This document shows positions 1-5,994 of a stretch of 6,090 nucleotides of DNA, piece after piece. The notes beneath the pieces are model-generated. The model saw only the letters and a list, made by a program, of their open reading frames with translations, made no database searches and was not told the origin of the DNA. Numbering within the stretch: the stretch's first letter is position 1; every line of letters begins with the position of its first letter. The stretch lies in contig JAGHCE010000041.1 of assembly GCA_021160625.1 (NCBI GenBank), positions 1 to 6,090 on the forward strand, read 5' to 3'. The stretch is from Planctomycetota bacterium. GTDB lineage: Bacteria; Planctomycetota; DG-23; SLPQ01. Both the position numbers and the translations under genes were made by a program.

Positions 1-1750
1 CTACAAGATTGACCACGAGGCGCTTTCGAAGCTTCTCGGTGTGCCGATTGTCCCCGCCGTGGCGACCCAGGGAAAGGGTATGGACGAACTGCTGGAGGCG
101 GCGCTTGCCGTCGCGGCCGACTCCACGCCCGACGCGTCCCGGGTCAAGTACGGCAGGGAGATCGAGGAGGAGCTGGCGGAGATCGCCGCGCTTATTGCCG
201 TAGAAGGGCCGCTTGCCGCGCATCTTAGCCCCAGGTGGACGGCGCTCAAGCTCTTAGAGGCCGATGAGCCGGTGCGCAGCAAGGTTGAGGAACTCGCCCG
301 AGACCCGCAGGCGATACTGGACGCCGTGGAAAAAAGCACCAAGCACCTCAGCGGGATTTTCGGCGAGGACCCGGAGATGGTCATCGCCGACCGCAGGTAC
401 GGTTTCATCTCCGGCGCGTGCCAGGAGTGCGTCAGGAGCACCGTCGAGTCCAGGCACGAGACGTCCGACAGGATAGACAGCGTTGTCACGAACCGCCTCC
501 TCGGGATTCCCATATTCGTGGGGCTGATGTGGGTGGTATTCAGCCTCACGTTCTACCTGGGCGCCCCTCTTATGGGCTGGATAGAGGATCTCTTCGGCTG
601 GTTCGGCGGCACGGTGGCGGCGGTATTGCCGGAAGGTTACCTCCAGTCGCTTATAGTGGACGGGATCATCGGCGGCGTGGGCGGGGTTCTGGTGTTTTTG
701 CCGAACATACTGCTGTTGTTTTTAGCGCTGGCGGTCCTGGAGGACTCGGGCTATATGGCGCGCGCGGCATTCATTCTGGACCGGTTGATGCACAAGATCG
801 GCCTTCACGGCAGGAGCTTCATACCGATGCTGATCGGTTTCGGCTGCAACGTTCCGGCCATTATGGCCACGCGCACGATTGAGAGCCGAAACGACCGGCT
901 GACGACCATTATGGTCAACCCACTGGTAAGCTGCAGCGCCAGGCTGCCCGTATATGTGCTCCTTGCGGGGGCGTTCTTCACCCGCGAAACCGCAGGCAAC
1001 CTGATCTTCGGCATATACTTTCTGGGCATAGTCCTGGCCGTCATTATGGCCAAGGTCTTCCGGAAGTTCCTGCTGCGCGGAGAGTCCACGCCCTTCGTGA
1101 TGGAGCTGCCCCCCTACAGGATGCCCACCCTGAAGAGCGTCATAATACATATGTGGGAGCGAGGCAGGCTTTACGTGAGGAAGGCCGGCACCATCATCCT
1201 CGGTTTTTCGATACTGATGTGGTTCCTTTCGACCTTCCCCGCCCTTCCGGAAAACCTGCAGAAGGACTACGATGCCAGGATCGAGGCGGCCGCCGGCGAG
1301 GAGGAAGTCGCGGCGATCGAAAATGAGATGACCGAAAAGGCCCTCGAAGCAAGCTACGCCGGGCATATCGGCCGCGGCGTGGCCGTTTTCCTCAAGCCCG
1401 TGGGCCTGGGCGACTGGAAAATCGGGACGGCGCTTTTCGCCGGCTTCGGCGCAAAGGAAGTGGTCGTTTCCACGATGGGCACCCTCTACAGTCTCGGCGA
1501 AACCGACGAGGAATCGTCCGACCTGCGCAACGCCCTGCAGAAGGACTCTTTCTTCACGCCGCTCGTGGCGGTCGTGATGATGGTCTTCGTACTCATCTAC
1601 GTGCCCTGTATGGCGACCGTGGCCGTGGTCAAACGCGAGACGAACTCGTGGCGCTGGCCGCTTTTCCTGATAGCCTACACCACCGGCCTTGCCTGGGTCG
1701 TTTCGGGGATAGTCTACTGGGGCGGGACGGCTCTGGGGTACGGGGGGTAG
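1..1750 (+). CDS. feoB: Ferrous iron transport protein B (FeoB), 5'-truncated by window edge
   Basis: FeoB is the inner-membrane Fe(II) importer with a cytoplasmic GTPase domain. The first full codon is at base 2 and 582 residues are visible (numbered from there); the start and the G1-G4 GTPase motifs lie upstream, roughly 110-130 residues by comparison with the family. Residues 1-40 are the end of the G domain with the G5 loop (around VPAVATQGKGMDEL), and about 45-150 form the helical spacer domain. The membrane part follows with likely helices near 168-190, 217-250, 300-350, 395-415, 474-500, 517-542 and 552-575. Gate motifs are clear: GFGCNVP (Cys282), SCSARLPVY (Cys311), AKEVVVSTMG and YVPCMATVA (Cys536). 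The C-terminus is normal and ends at a TAG. No feoC-like gene follows; feoA would be upstream if present. Identification is secure from the membrane domain alone. Confidence 0.97.
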   Translation, partial: YKIDHEALSKLLGVPIVPAVATQGKGMDELLEAALAVAADSTPDASRVKYGREIEEELAEIAALIAVEGPLAAHLSPRWTALKLLEADEPVRSKVEELARDPQAILDAVEKSTKHLSGIFGEDPEMVIADRRYGFISGACQECVRSTVESRHETSDRIDSVVTNRLLGIPIFVGLMWVVFSLTFYLGAPLMGWIEDLFGWFGGTVAAVLPEGYLQSLIVDGIIGGVGGVLVFLPNILLLFLALAVLEDSGYMARAAFILDRLMHKIGLHGRSFIPMLIGFGCNVPAIMATRTIESRNDRLTTIMVNPLVSCSARLPVYVLLAGAFFTRETAGNLIFGIYFLGIVLAVIMAKVFRKFLLRGESTPFVMELPPYRMPTLKSVIIHMWERGRLYVRKAGTIILGFSILMWFLSTFPALPENLQKDYDARIEAAAGEEEVAAIENEMTEKALEASYAGHIGRGVAVFLKPVGLGDWKIGTALFAGFGAKEVVVSTMGTLYSLGETDEESSDLRNALQKDSFFTPLVAVVMMVFVLIYVPCMATVAVVKRETNSWRWPLFLIAYTTGLAWVVSGIVYWGGTALGYGG

Positions 1751-1751
1751 G

Positions 1752-1765
1752 TCCGGTCCGCCGGA
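1752..1765 (+). other. Short stem-loop just after feoB stop
   Basis: TCCGG, loop TCCG, CCGGA forms a perfect 5-bp stem one base after the feoB stop codon. No T run follows, so it is not a classical intrinsic terminator. It could protect the 3' end of the feoB message or be chance in GC-rich DNA. Confidence 0.35.
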
Positions 1766-1842
1766 ACGGATGCGGCGTAACTGTCCCAAGGAATGTGCCG
1801 AGCGACGTAGGGTACGGCTTGCCTCATACGGAATAAACATTC

Positions 1843-1862
1843 GGCAGACAAGAATGTCCGCC
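1843..1862. repeat. Diverged copy of the interspersed 20-base hairpin repeat
   Basis: GGCAGACA, loop AGAA, TGTCCGCC forms an 8-bp stem with one A-C mismatch, which becomes a G-U wobble if the minus strand is transcribed. It matches the hairpins after the dehydrogenase gene (GACAGGCA, GGAA, TGCCTGTC) position for position in layout, and both are followed by the same bases CTACT. Two of the differing stem positions change as base pairs (2 with 19, and 6 with 15). This suggests a shared repeat family rather than an independent hairpin. No transposase or target-site duplication is visible. Confidence 0.6.
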
Positions 1863-2003
1863 CTACTTGTTGGCTCATCACGCGCGGAATACAATCTGCA
1901 CGGCGGGGCAATCCCGCTTCGCTAAAGCTTCGCAGCACGGGGATCCGCTCTGGCACACGTACCACCCGTAGGGGCGAGGCATTGCCCGCGGAAGGTCGGT
2001 TGA

Positions 2004-2037
2004 TTGCCACGGGCAACGTCCGTGGCCCCCGTGGCAA
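2004..2037 (+). other. Nested, mutually exclusive stem-loops
   Basis: TTGCCACGGG (2004-2013) pairs perfectly with CCCGTGGCAA (2028-2037) as a 10-bp stem with a 14-base loop. The same left arm can instead use GCCACGG (2006-2012) with CCGTGGC (2020-2026), a 7-bp stem with a 7-base loop. Both cannot form at once, since one left arm has two complementary right arms that look like a short duplication (CCGTGGC repeated). The function is unknown. Confidence 0.55.
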
Positions 2038-2059
2038 AAGGGGGTCGAAGACCCCCTTT
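2037..2059 (+). terminator. Strong 10-bp stem-loop, possible transcription terminator
   Basis: AAAGGGGGTC (2037-2046), loop GAA, GACCCCCTTT (2050-2059) is a perfect 10-bp stem with five consecutive G-C pairs and A-T pairs at the base. The sequence continues GCGC rather than a T run, so as an intrinsic terminator it is imperfect on both strands (T3 on +, T4 on -). It lies about 290 bases after feoB and just before a promoter-like sequence, a sensible place to insulate the etf operon. It shares base 2037 with the preceding stem, so the two compete slightly. It could equally be part of a repeat element. Confidence 0.35.
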
Positions 2060-2063
2060 GCGC

Positions 2064-2091
2064 TTGACTTTGGCGGCCCCGCCTGTACAAA
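2064..2091 (+). promoter_or_regulatory. Candidate sigma70-type promoter for the etf operon
   Basis: TTGACT (2064-2069) and TACAAA (2086-2091) are separated by 16 bases; they match five and four of the six consensus positions of the -35 and -10 boxes. Transcription would begin near 2098, giving a leader of about 120 bases before etfB. The position between the strong stem-loop and the first gene of the operon fits. The call rests on sequence alone, and promoter preferences of this organism are unknown. Confidence 0.3.
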
Positions 2092-2207
2092 TATGTCCTT
2101 TGAATTGCTTATCCGGGATAGAAACAGGCGTTCGCTTGAGAACCTCGTCTTGCCGCCCAAATCCACTGCCTGTGCACCAAATCCAGATATTCGGATAGGC
2201 TCCAAGT

Positions 2208-2214
2208 GAAAGGT
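2208..2214 (+). promoter_or_regulatory. Ribosome binding site of etfB
   Basis: GAAAGGT lies 7 bases before the ATG at 2222 and supports that start. The encoded N-terminus (MPYNIVVLAKQVPDT) is also where EtfB proteins normally begin. Confidence 0.6.
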
Positions 2215-2221
2215 CCTTGAT

Positions 2222-3076
2222 ATGCCGTACAACATAGTGGTTCTCGCCAAGCAGGTGCCCGATACGAAGAAGATCACCGGCAAGGCGATGAAGGACGACG
2301 GGACCGTCAACCGGGCCGCCCTTCCGGCCATCTTTAACCCCGAAGACCTCTACGCGCTGGAGCTGGCGCTTTCGATCAAGGATGCCCACGGCGGCAGCGT
2401 CACCTGCCTCACGATGGGGCCTCCTCCGGCGGCCGAACTCCTGCGGGATGCGCTCTACCGGGGCGCCGATCGTGTAGCGCTCGTGACCGACCGGCGCGCG
2501 GCGGCCTCCGATACACTTGCCACTTCCTATATCCTTTCCTGCGCGGTCAGGCACGCTGGGCCCTTTGACGTCGTCGTGTGCGGCAGGCAGGCCATCGACG
2601 GCGACACGGCCCAGGTGGGGCCGCAGCTTGCCGAGAAGCTCGGCATACCCCAGGTAACCTACGTCGAGGCGGTCAAAGACCTCCGCGAAGGCTCCATAAC
2701 CGTGCGGCGCAGTACGGACCACGGCGTCGAGGTGCTAAAAGGCCCACTGCCGATTTTGCTCACCGTCACGGACAAGGCGCACGAGCCTCGTTACCCCGCT
2801 ATGAAGCGGGTGATGAAATACAAGAAGGCCGCAACCGCCGGCGAGGCCCGGTCGGCCGGCAAACAGGCGCCCGCCGGGGACCTCGTCATCGAGGAATGGA
2901 ATCTCGACACGATCGGAGCCGACCTGCAGAGGTGCGGAATGGCCGGCTCTCCCACAAAGGTCAAGCGCATACAGGCAATCGTGCTGGCCGGCTCCGGCCA
3001 CAAGGAAATCCGGCCCGACCCCGAGGGGATCGAGGGGCTCGTACACGAACTCATCGAGGACCATACCATTGGATAA
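2222..3076 (+). CDS. etfB: Electron transfer flavoprotein, beta subunit (EtfB/FixA family)
   Basis: EtfB pairs with EtfA to form a soluble electron carrier that takes electrons from acyl-CoA dehydrogenases and related flavoenzymes. The protein is 284 residues, slightly longer than the usual 250-265. It opens with the family start motif (KQVPDT, residues 10-15), followed by INPEDL-type sequence (FNPEDLYALE) and TMGPP. Residues 121-133 are GRQAIDGDTAQVG, the nucleotide-binding loop in the form I associate with ETFs of anaerobes, including electron-bifurcating ones, rather than the GKQAID-D form of mitochondrial ETF. EPRYP (188-192) and GMAGSPTKV (239-247) are also typical. A Lys/Ala-rich segment (about 197-217) may be a flexible linker. 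It is first in an operon and its last codons overlap the etfA start by 8 bases. Whether the bound nucleotide is AMP or a second FAD cannot be decided by eye. Confidence 0.95.
   Translation: MPYNIVVLAKQVPDTKKITGKAMKDDGTVNRAALPAIFNPEDLYALELALSIKDAHGGSVTCLTMGPPPAAELLRDALYRGADRVALVTDRRAAASDTLATSYILSCAVRHAGPFDVVVCGRQAIDGDTAQVGPQLAEKLGIPQVTYVEAVKDLREGSITVRRSTDHGVEVLKGPLPILLTVTDKAHEPRYPAMKRVMKYKKAATAGEARSAGKQAPAGDLVIEEWNLDTIGADLQRCGMAGSPTKVKRIQAIVLAGSGHKEIRPDPEGIEGLVHELIEDHTIG
3056..3060 (+). promoter_or_regulatory. Ribosome binding site that fixes the etfA TTG start
   Basis: GAGGA ends 8 bases before TTG at 3069. No in-frame ATG lies near the expected N-terminus, and this site lies within the end of etfB, so translation of the two subunits is probably coupled. 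Confidence 0.6.
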
Positions 3077-4103
3077 AAACGTAGTAAACCGGAAAGGCGA
3101 GGTCTGGGTCTTCATCGAGGCCGTCGGCGGCCGTATTGCCGACGTCTCGCTGGAACTGGTTACCAGGGGCAGGGAACTGGCTGACCGCTTGCGGGTCCCG
3201 CTTGCGGGGATGCTCCTGGGCAGCGATGTCGAGGGGCTTGCCGAGGGGCTTTTCTCCATTGGCGTGGACAGGGCTTACGTCGCCCAGCACGAGCTTCTCG
3301 CGCGCTACGAGACCCACCCCTACACGAAAGTCGCCGTGGACCTCATCCGGCGCCATAATCCCCAGATTGTCATCTACGGGGCCTCCAGCATCGGCCGCGA
3401 CCTGGCTCCCAGGATTGCCAGTACACTAAAAGCCGGGCTCACGGCCGACTGCACCGACCTCCAGATAGGCTCTCACACGGACCCCGTGACCAAGGAGCAC
3501 TACAAGCACCTCCTGTTCCAGATACGCCCGGCCTTCGGCGGCAACATCATCGCCACAATCGTAAACCCCGAGGGCTGGCCGCAGATGGCCACGGTGCGCG
3601 AGGGCGTGATGGCGATGCCCGAGGCCCGGGACGGCCGCGCGGGGGAGGTTGTGAGGTTTACTCCCGAACTGGCACCTGCCGACGTGATCCTGAGCCTGGT
3701 CGACGAGATTCCCGCCGAGTCCAAGGTGAACCTCAAGGCCGCGCGCGTCATAGTGGCCGGGGGCGCAGGCGTCGGATCGAAGGATAACTTCAAGCTTATC
3801 TACGACCTGGCCGGCGTGCTCGGCGGAGAGGTTGGGGCATCGCGTGCGGCGGTCGACAAGGGCCTCATCGACAAGGCTCACCAGGTGGGCCAGACGGGGA
3901 CCACTGTGCGGCCGGCGCTTTACATCGCGATAGGCATCTCCGGGCAGGTCCAGCACCGCGCCGGGATGGCCGAAGCAGCCAAGATCGTGGCGGTGAACAA
4001 GGACCCCGATGCGGCGATATTCGGTGTTGCGCACTACGGGATAGTCGGGGACCTGAACGACGTGGTTCCGATGATGATAAGCGCCATACGAAAACGGGTT
4101 TGA
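3069..4103 (+). CDS. etfA: Electron transfer flavoprotein, alpha subunit (EtfA/FixB family)
   Basis: EtfA carries the C-terminal FAD domain that relays electrons from the dehydrogenase. The protein is 344 residues from a TTG start; it begins about 11 residues before the first family-typical segment (VWVFIE), which supports the start. There is no N-terminal ferredoxin domain. Residues 153-159 are RPAFGGN followed by QMATVREGVM, the form seen in ETFs of anaerobes such as Bcd-linked ETF, unlike the IYAGNA form of mitochondrial ETF. The FAD domain shows GASRAAVDKG (Arg259), VGQTGTTV (273-280) and the signature LYIAIGISG..QH (His296). Small departures from the common pattern are QHRAGM where QHLAGM is usual and VAHYGIVGD where VADYGIVGD is usual. 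It lies between etfB and the dehydrogenase on one transcript. Assignment as EtfA is secure; bifurcating ability is inference only. Confidence 0.95.
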   Translation: MDKNVVNRKGEVWVFIEAVGGRIADVSLELVTRGRELADRLRVPLAGMLLGSDVEGLAEGLFSIGVDRAYVAQHELLARYETHPYTKVAVDLIRRHNPQIVIYGASSIGRDLAPRIASTLKAGLTADCTDLQIGSHTDPVTKEHYKHLLFQIRPAFGGNIIATIVNPEGWPQMATVREGVMAMPEARDGRAGEVVRFTPELAPADVILSLVDEIPAESKVNLKAARVIVAGGAGVGSKDNFKLIYDLAGVLGGEVGASRAAVDKGLIDKAHQVGQTGTTVRPALYIAIGISGQVQHRAGMAEAAKIVAVNKDPDAAIFGVAHYGIVGDLNDVVPMMISAIRKRV

Positions 4104-4107
4104 GGGG
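4102..4107 (+). promoter_or_regulatory. Ribosome binding site that fixes the dehydrogenase start
   Basis: GAGGGG overlaps the etfA stop codon and lies 7 bases before ATG at 4115. An in-frame TTG at 4100 would add five residues, but it has no such site at the right distance, so the ATG is preferred. Confidence 0.6.
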
Positions 4108-4114
4108 CTCTTGG

Positions 4115-5848
4115 ATGGCTAATTTTTTCACCGACAACGACGACCTTCTCTTCCAGTTCGACTTCTGGAATCTCGGCGCCCTGGCCAAGTTGAGAGAGGA
4201 CGGTTTCAAGGAGGCAGGCGAGTTCGATTACGCGCCCGTCGACGAGGCAGACGCCGTTGACAACTACCGCCGCACGTTGGAGGTTGTCGGCGACATTGCC
4301 GGCGACTTCATCGCACCGCGCGCCGAGGACGTCGACCTGGAAGGCCACGAGCTCGGCGACGGCGTCGTCCACTACAACCCGCTCGTTATGGAAAACGTCA
4401 AGTGCCTGGGCGACGCGGACCTCTTCGGGTTCACGCTGCCGAGACGTTTCGGCGGCCTCAATATGCCAACGCTCGTCTACTCGATGGCCAACGAGATCGT
4501 CTCGCGCGCCGATGCAAGCCTTATGAACATCTTCGGCCTGCAGGGGATCGCGGAAACGATAAACGCATTCGCCTCCGAGGAGCTCAAGGAAAAATACCTG
4601 CCGAGGCTTATCACCGGCGAGCACACCGGCGCGATGGCGCTGACCGAGCCCGACGCCGGCAGCGACCTGCAGCGGGTGAACCTGGCAGCCGCCGAGGCCC
4701 CGGACGGCACGTGGCGCCTCAACGGCGTCAAGCGCTTCATCACCAACGGCTGCGGAAATATCCTGCTCGTCCTGGCGCGAAGTGAGCCGGAGGAGACCGG
4801 GGGACTCGGGCTTTCGCTTTTCATCTGCGAGAGGCAAAAGGCCATCCGCGTGCGTCATATCGAGGACAAGCTCGGCATTCACGGCTCGCCTACCTGCGAG
4901 CTCGAGTTCCACGACGCCGTCGGATACATTGTCGGCGAACGCCGCAGGGGACTGGTCACCTACACGATGGCGCTTATGAACGGCGCGCGCGTGGGCATTG
5001 CCAGCCAGTCGGTCGGCGTGGCGGAGGCGGCCTACCGCGAGGCGCGCGATTATGCCCATACGAGGATACCGTTCGGCCGGGCGATAGAGACTTTCCCGGC
5101 CGTGGCGGCCCTCCTCGTCGAGATGAAGATGCTCGTGGAGGCCTCCAGGAGCCTTACCCTCGACGCATCGAGGGTTATGGACCTCGAAAACGTACTCCTC
5201 GAAAAGCTCGAAAAGGGTCTCATCGAAGGCCAGGAGGCTCGCGACGTGAAAAAGAAGCAGCGCCGCTTCAAGCGCCTCGCCGCCTTCCTGACGCCGGTCT
5301 CCAAGTACTACGCCAGCGAGGCCGCCGTCAAGGTCACCTCCGACGCCATCCAGGTCCTGGGCGGCTCGGGCTATATGCGGGATTATCCCGTCGAGCGCTA
5401 CTACCGCGACGCGCGCATTATGCCCATCTACGAGGGCACCAGCCAGCTGCAGGTCGTCGCAGCGGTCCGAGGCGTGACCTCGGGCGTGGCGGAAGGGTAC
5501 TTCGAAGAACTCGACGGGGATTTCCAGAAACCCCTCGGCGGCCTGGCAAAGAAACTCCGCGCCGCGCGCACAGAGCTCGCCAAGTGCATCGCCTGCGTCA
5601 AGGCCGCCGGCAGCGAGTACACCGACCTTTATGCCGGCGACCTGGTGGACACCGCCACCGACATCCTCATTGGATATCACTTCCTGCGCCAGGCCAGGAC
5701 CTCCCACAGAAAGGCCGTGGCCGCGCGGCATTTCATCTCCAGGGCCCTTCGCAGGATCAGGATGCGCACGAGCAATATCACCTCCGGCGACCAGAACGTC
5801 ATCAAACATTTCCGAATGCTTGCAGGAGAGCCCTCGGCCGAAGAATAG
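4115..5848 (+). CDS. Long-form acyl-CoA dehydrogenase with C-terminal extension
   Basis: This FAD enzyme should introduce the alpha,beta double bond into an acyl-CoA and pass electrons to the ETF encoded just upstream. It has 577 residues, against about 380-400 for the short and medium-chain enzymes. Residues 1-60 form an N-terminal extension rich in acidic and aromatic residues. The core follows, with MALTEPDAGSD (174-184, FAD/substrate loop), KLGIHGSPT (252-260), RIPFGRA (317-323) and the catalytic glutamate Glu440 in YEGTSQ (439-444). Residues about 356-392 are a charged insert (KKKQRR) before the flavin-contacting helix. Residues 445-577 are an extra, mostly helical C-terminal domain. The size and plan recall the AidB/DmdC (methylmercaptopropionyl-CoA dehydrogenase) group and long dehydrogenases I associate with Desulfobacterota-like bacteria. 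Substrate cannot be told from sequence by eye. All catalytic elements are present, and the gene appears intact. Confidence 0.93.
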   Translation: MANFFTDNDDLLFQFDFWNLGALAKLREDGFKEAGEFDYAPVDEADAVDNYRRTLEVVGDIAGDFIAPRAEDVDLEGHELGDGVVHYNPLVMENVKCLGDADLFGFTLPRRFGGLNMPTLVYSMANEIVSRADASLMNIFGLQGIAETINAFASEELKEKYLPRLITGEHTGAMALTEPDAGSDLQRVNLAAAEAPDGTWRLNGVKRFITNGCGNILLVLARSEPEETGGLGLSLFICERQKAIRVRHIEDKLGIHGSPTCELEFHDAVGYIVGERRRGLVTYTMALMNGARVGIASQSVGVAEAAYREARDYAHTRIPFGRAIETFPAVAALLVEMKMLVEASRSLTLDASRVMDLENVLLEKLEKGLIEGQEARDVKKKQRRFKRLAAFLTPVSKYYASEAAVKVTSDAIQVLGGSGYMRDYPVERYYRDARIMPIYEGTSQLQVVAAVRGVTSGVAEGYFEELDGDFQKPLGGLAKKLRAARTELAKCIACVKAAGSEYTDLYAGDLVDTATDILIGYHFLRQARTSHRKAVAARHFISRALRRIRMRTSNITSGDQNVIKHFRMLAGEPSAEE

Positions 5849-5947
5849 TCGTTGTGACAGGCAGGAATGCCTGTCCTACTATACCTCCACCCCCCCCCTC
5901 CCACACCAGTCGTTGTGACAGGCAGGAATGCCTGTCCTACTATACCT
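5847..5947. repeat. Two direct copies of a 40-base repeat, 61 bases apart
   Basis: Bases 5847-5886 and 5908-5947 are identical over 40 bases; the first copy begins in the dehydrogenase stop codon. Each contains a perfect 8-bp hairpin: GACAGGCA, loop GGAA, TGCCTGTC, at 5856-5875 and 5917-5936. GGAA fits the GNRA tetraloop pattern, so the RNA hairpins should be stable. The sequence between the copies is a C/T/A-rich linker with a run of nine C (5890-5898), and a related linker (CCACACCAGT-like) follows the second copy. No T run follows either stem, so they are not standard terminators, although they could stop exonucleases at the operon's 3' end. Confidence 0.9.
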
Positions 5948-5964
5948 TCAACCTCCACCACACC

Positions 5965-5994
5965 AGTAAGGACAGGCATTTTTGCCTGTCAACG
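5965..5994. repeat. Third hairpin copy in inverted orientation
   Basis: GACAGGCA (5971-5978), loop TTTT, TGCCTGTC (5983-5990) is a perfect 8-bp stem. The flanks (AGTAAG before, AACG after) match the reverse complement of the two upstream copies (AGTAG and ACAACG), so this copy points the other way. It could therefore also pair over its whole length with copy 2 (5911-5941). Confidence 0.8.

Larger units (their letters stand above)
1751..2221. other. Non-coding spacer between feoB and etfB, rich in stem-loops
   Basis: This 471-base stretch has no convincing gene. Short open frames cross it on both strands, but they lack ribosome sites and read through inverted repeats. It contains a short hairpin right after the feoB stop (1752-1765), a diverged member of the interspersed hairpin family (1843-1862), a weak 5-bp hairpin (GCGGG/CCCGC, 1903-1917), a block of strong overlapping and adjacent stem-loops (2004-2059), and a possible promoter (2064-2091). 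The last 120 bases before etfB show only weak pairing (for example TATC/GATA near 2110-2120 and GTTC/GAAC near 2132-2145) and no riboswitch that I recognise. Confidence 0.8.

Noticed and set aside
722..1894. A 390-codon open frame on the minus strand opposite feoB
   Set aside because: It lies antisense to the conserved FeoB membrane domain, is low in recognisable structure and is rich in His/Arg/Gly, as expected for antisense of GC-rich coding DNA.
1982..2209. A 75-codon + strand open frame in the spacer just before etfB
   Set aside because: It has a TTG start without a ribosome site, runs through the stem-loops, and gives a product with no recognisable motif. It probably reflects a lack of stops in repeat sequence.
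2098..2221. Riboswitch or structured leader before etfB
   Set aside because: Only 4-bp pairings are visible and no known ligand-binding consensus is recognisable.
1714..2331. A minus strand open frame across the feoB-etfB spacer
   Set aside because: It overlaps the ends of two solid genes, and its sequence is the translation of the hairpin repeats.
4034..5809. A 591-codon open frame on the minus strand opposite the dehydrogenase
   Set aside because: It mirrors the codon phase of a high-GC gene; the + strand product has a full set of acyl-CoA dehydrogenase motifs, while the minus product shows no recognisable domain.
5677..5979. A 100-codon minus strand open frame over the end of the dehydrogenase and the repeats
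   Set aside because: Its N-terminal part is merely translated hairpin repeat and its remainder is antisense to the dehydrogenase C-terminus.
5856..5990. Rho-independent terminators for the etf operon
   Set aside because: The three hairpins are perfect, but none is followed by a T run; the TTTT of the third is its loop. They may affect RNA stability, but they do not meet the terminator pattern.
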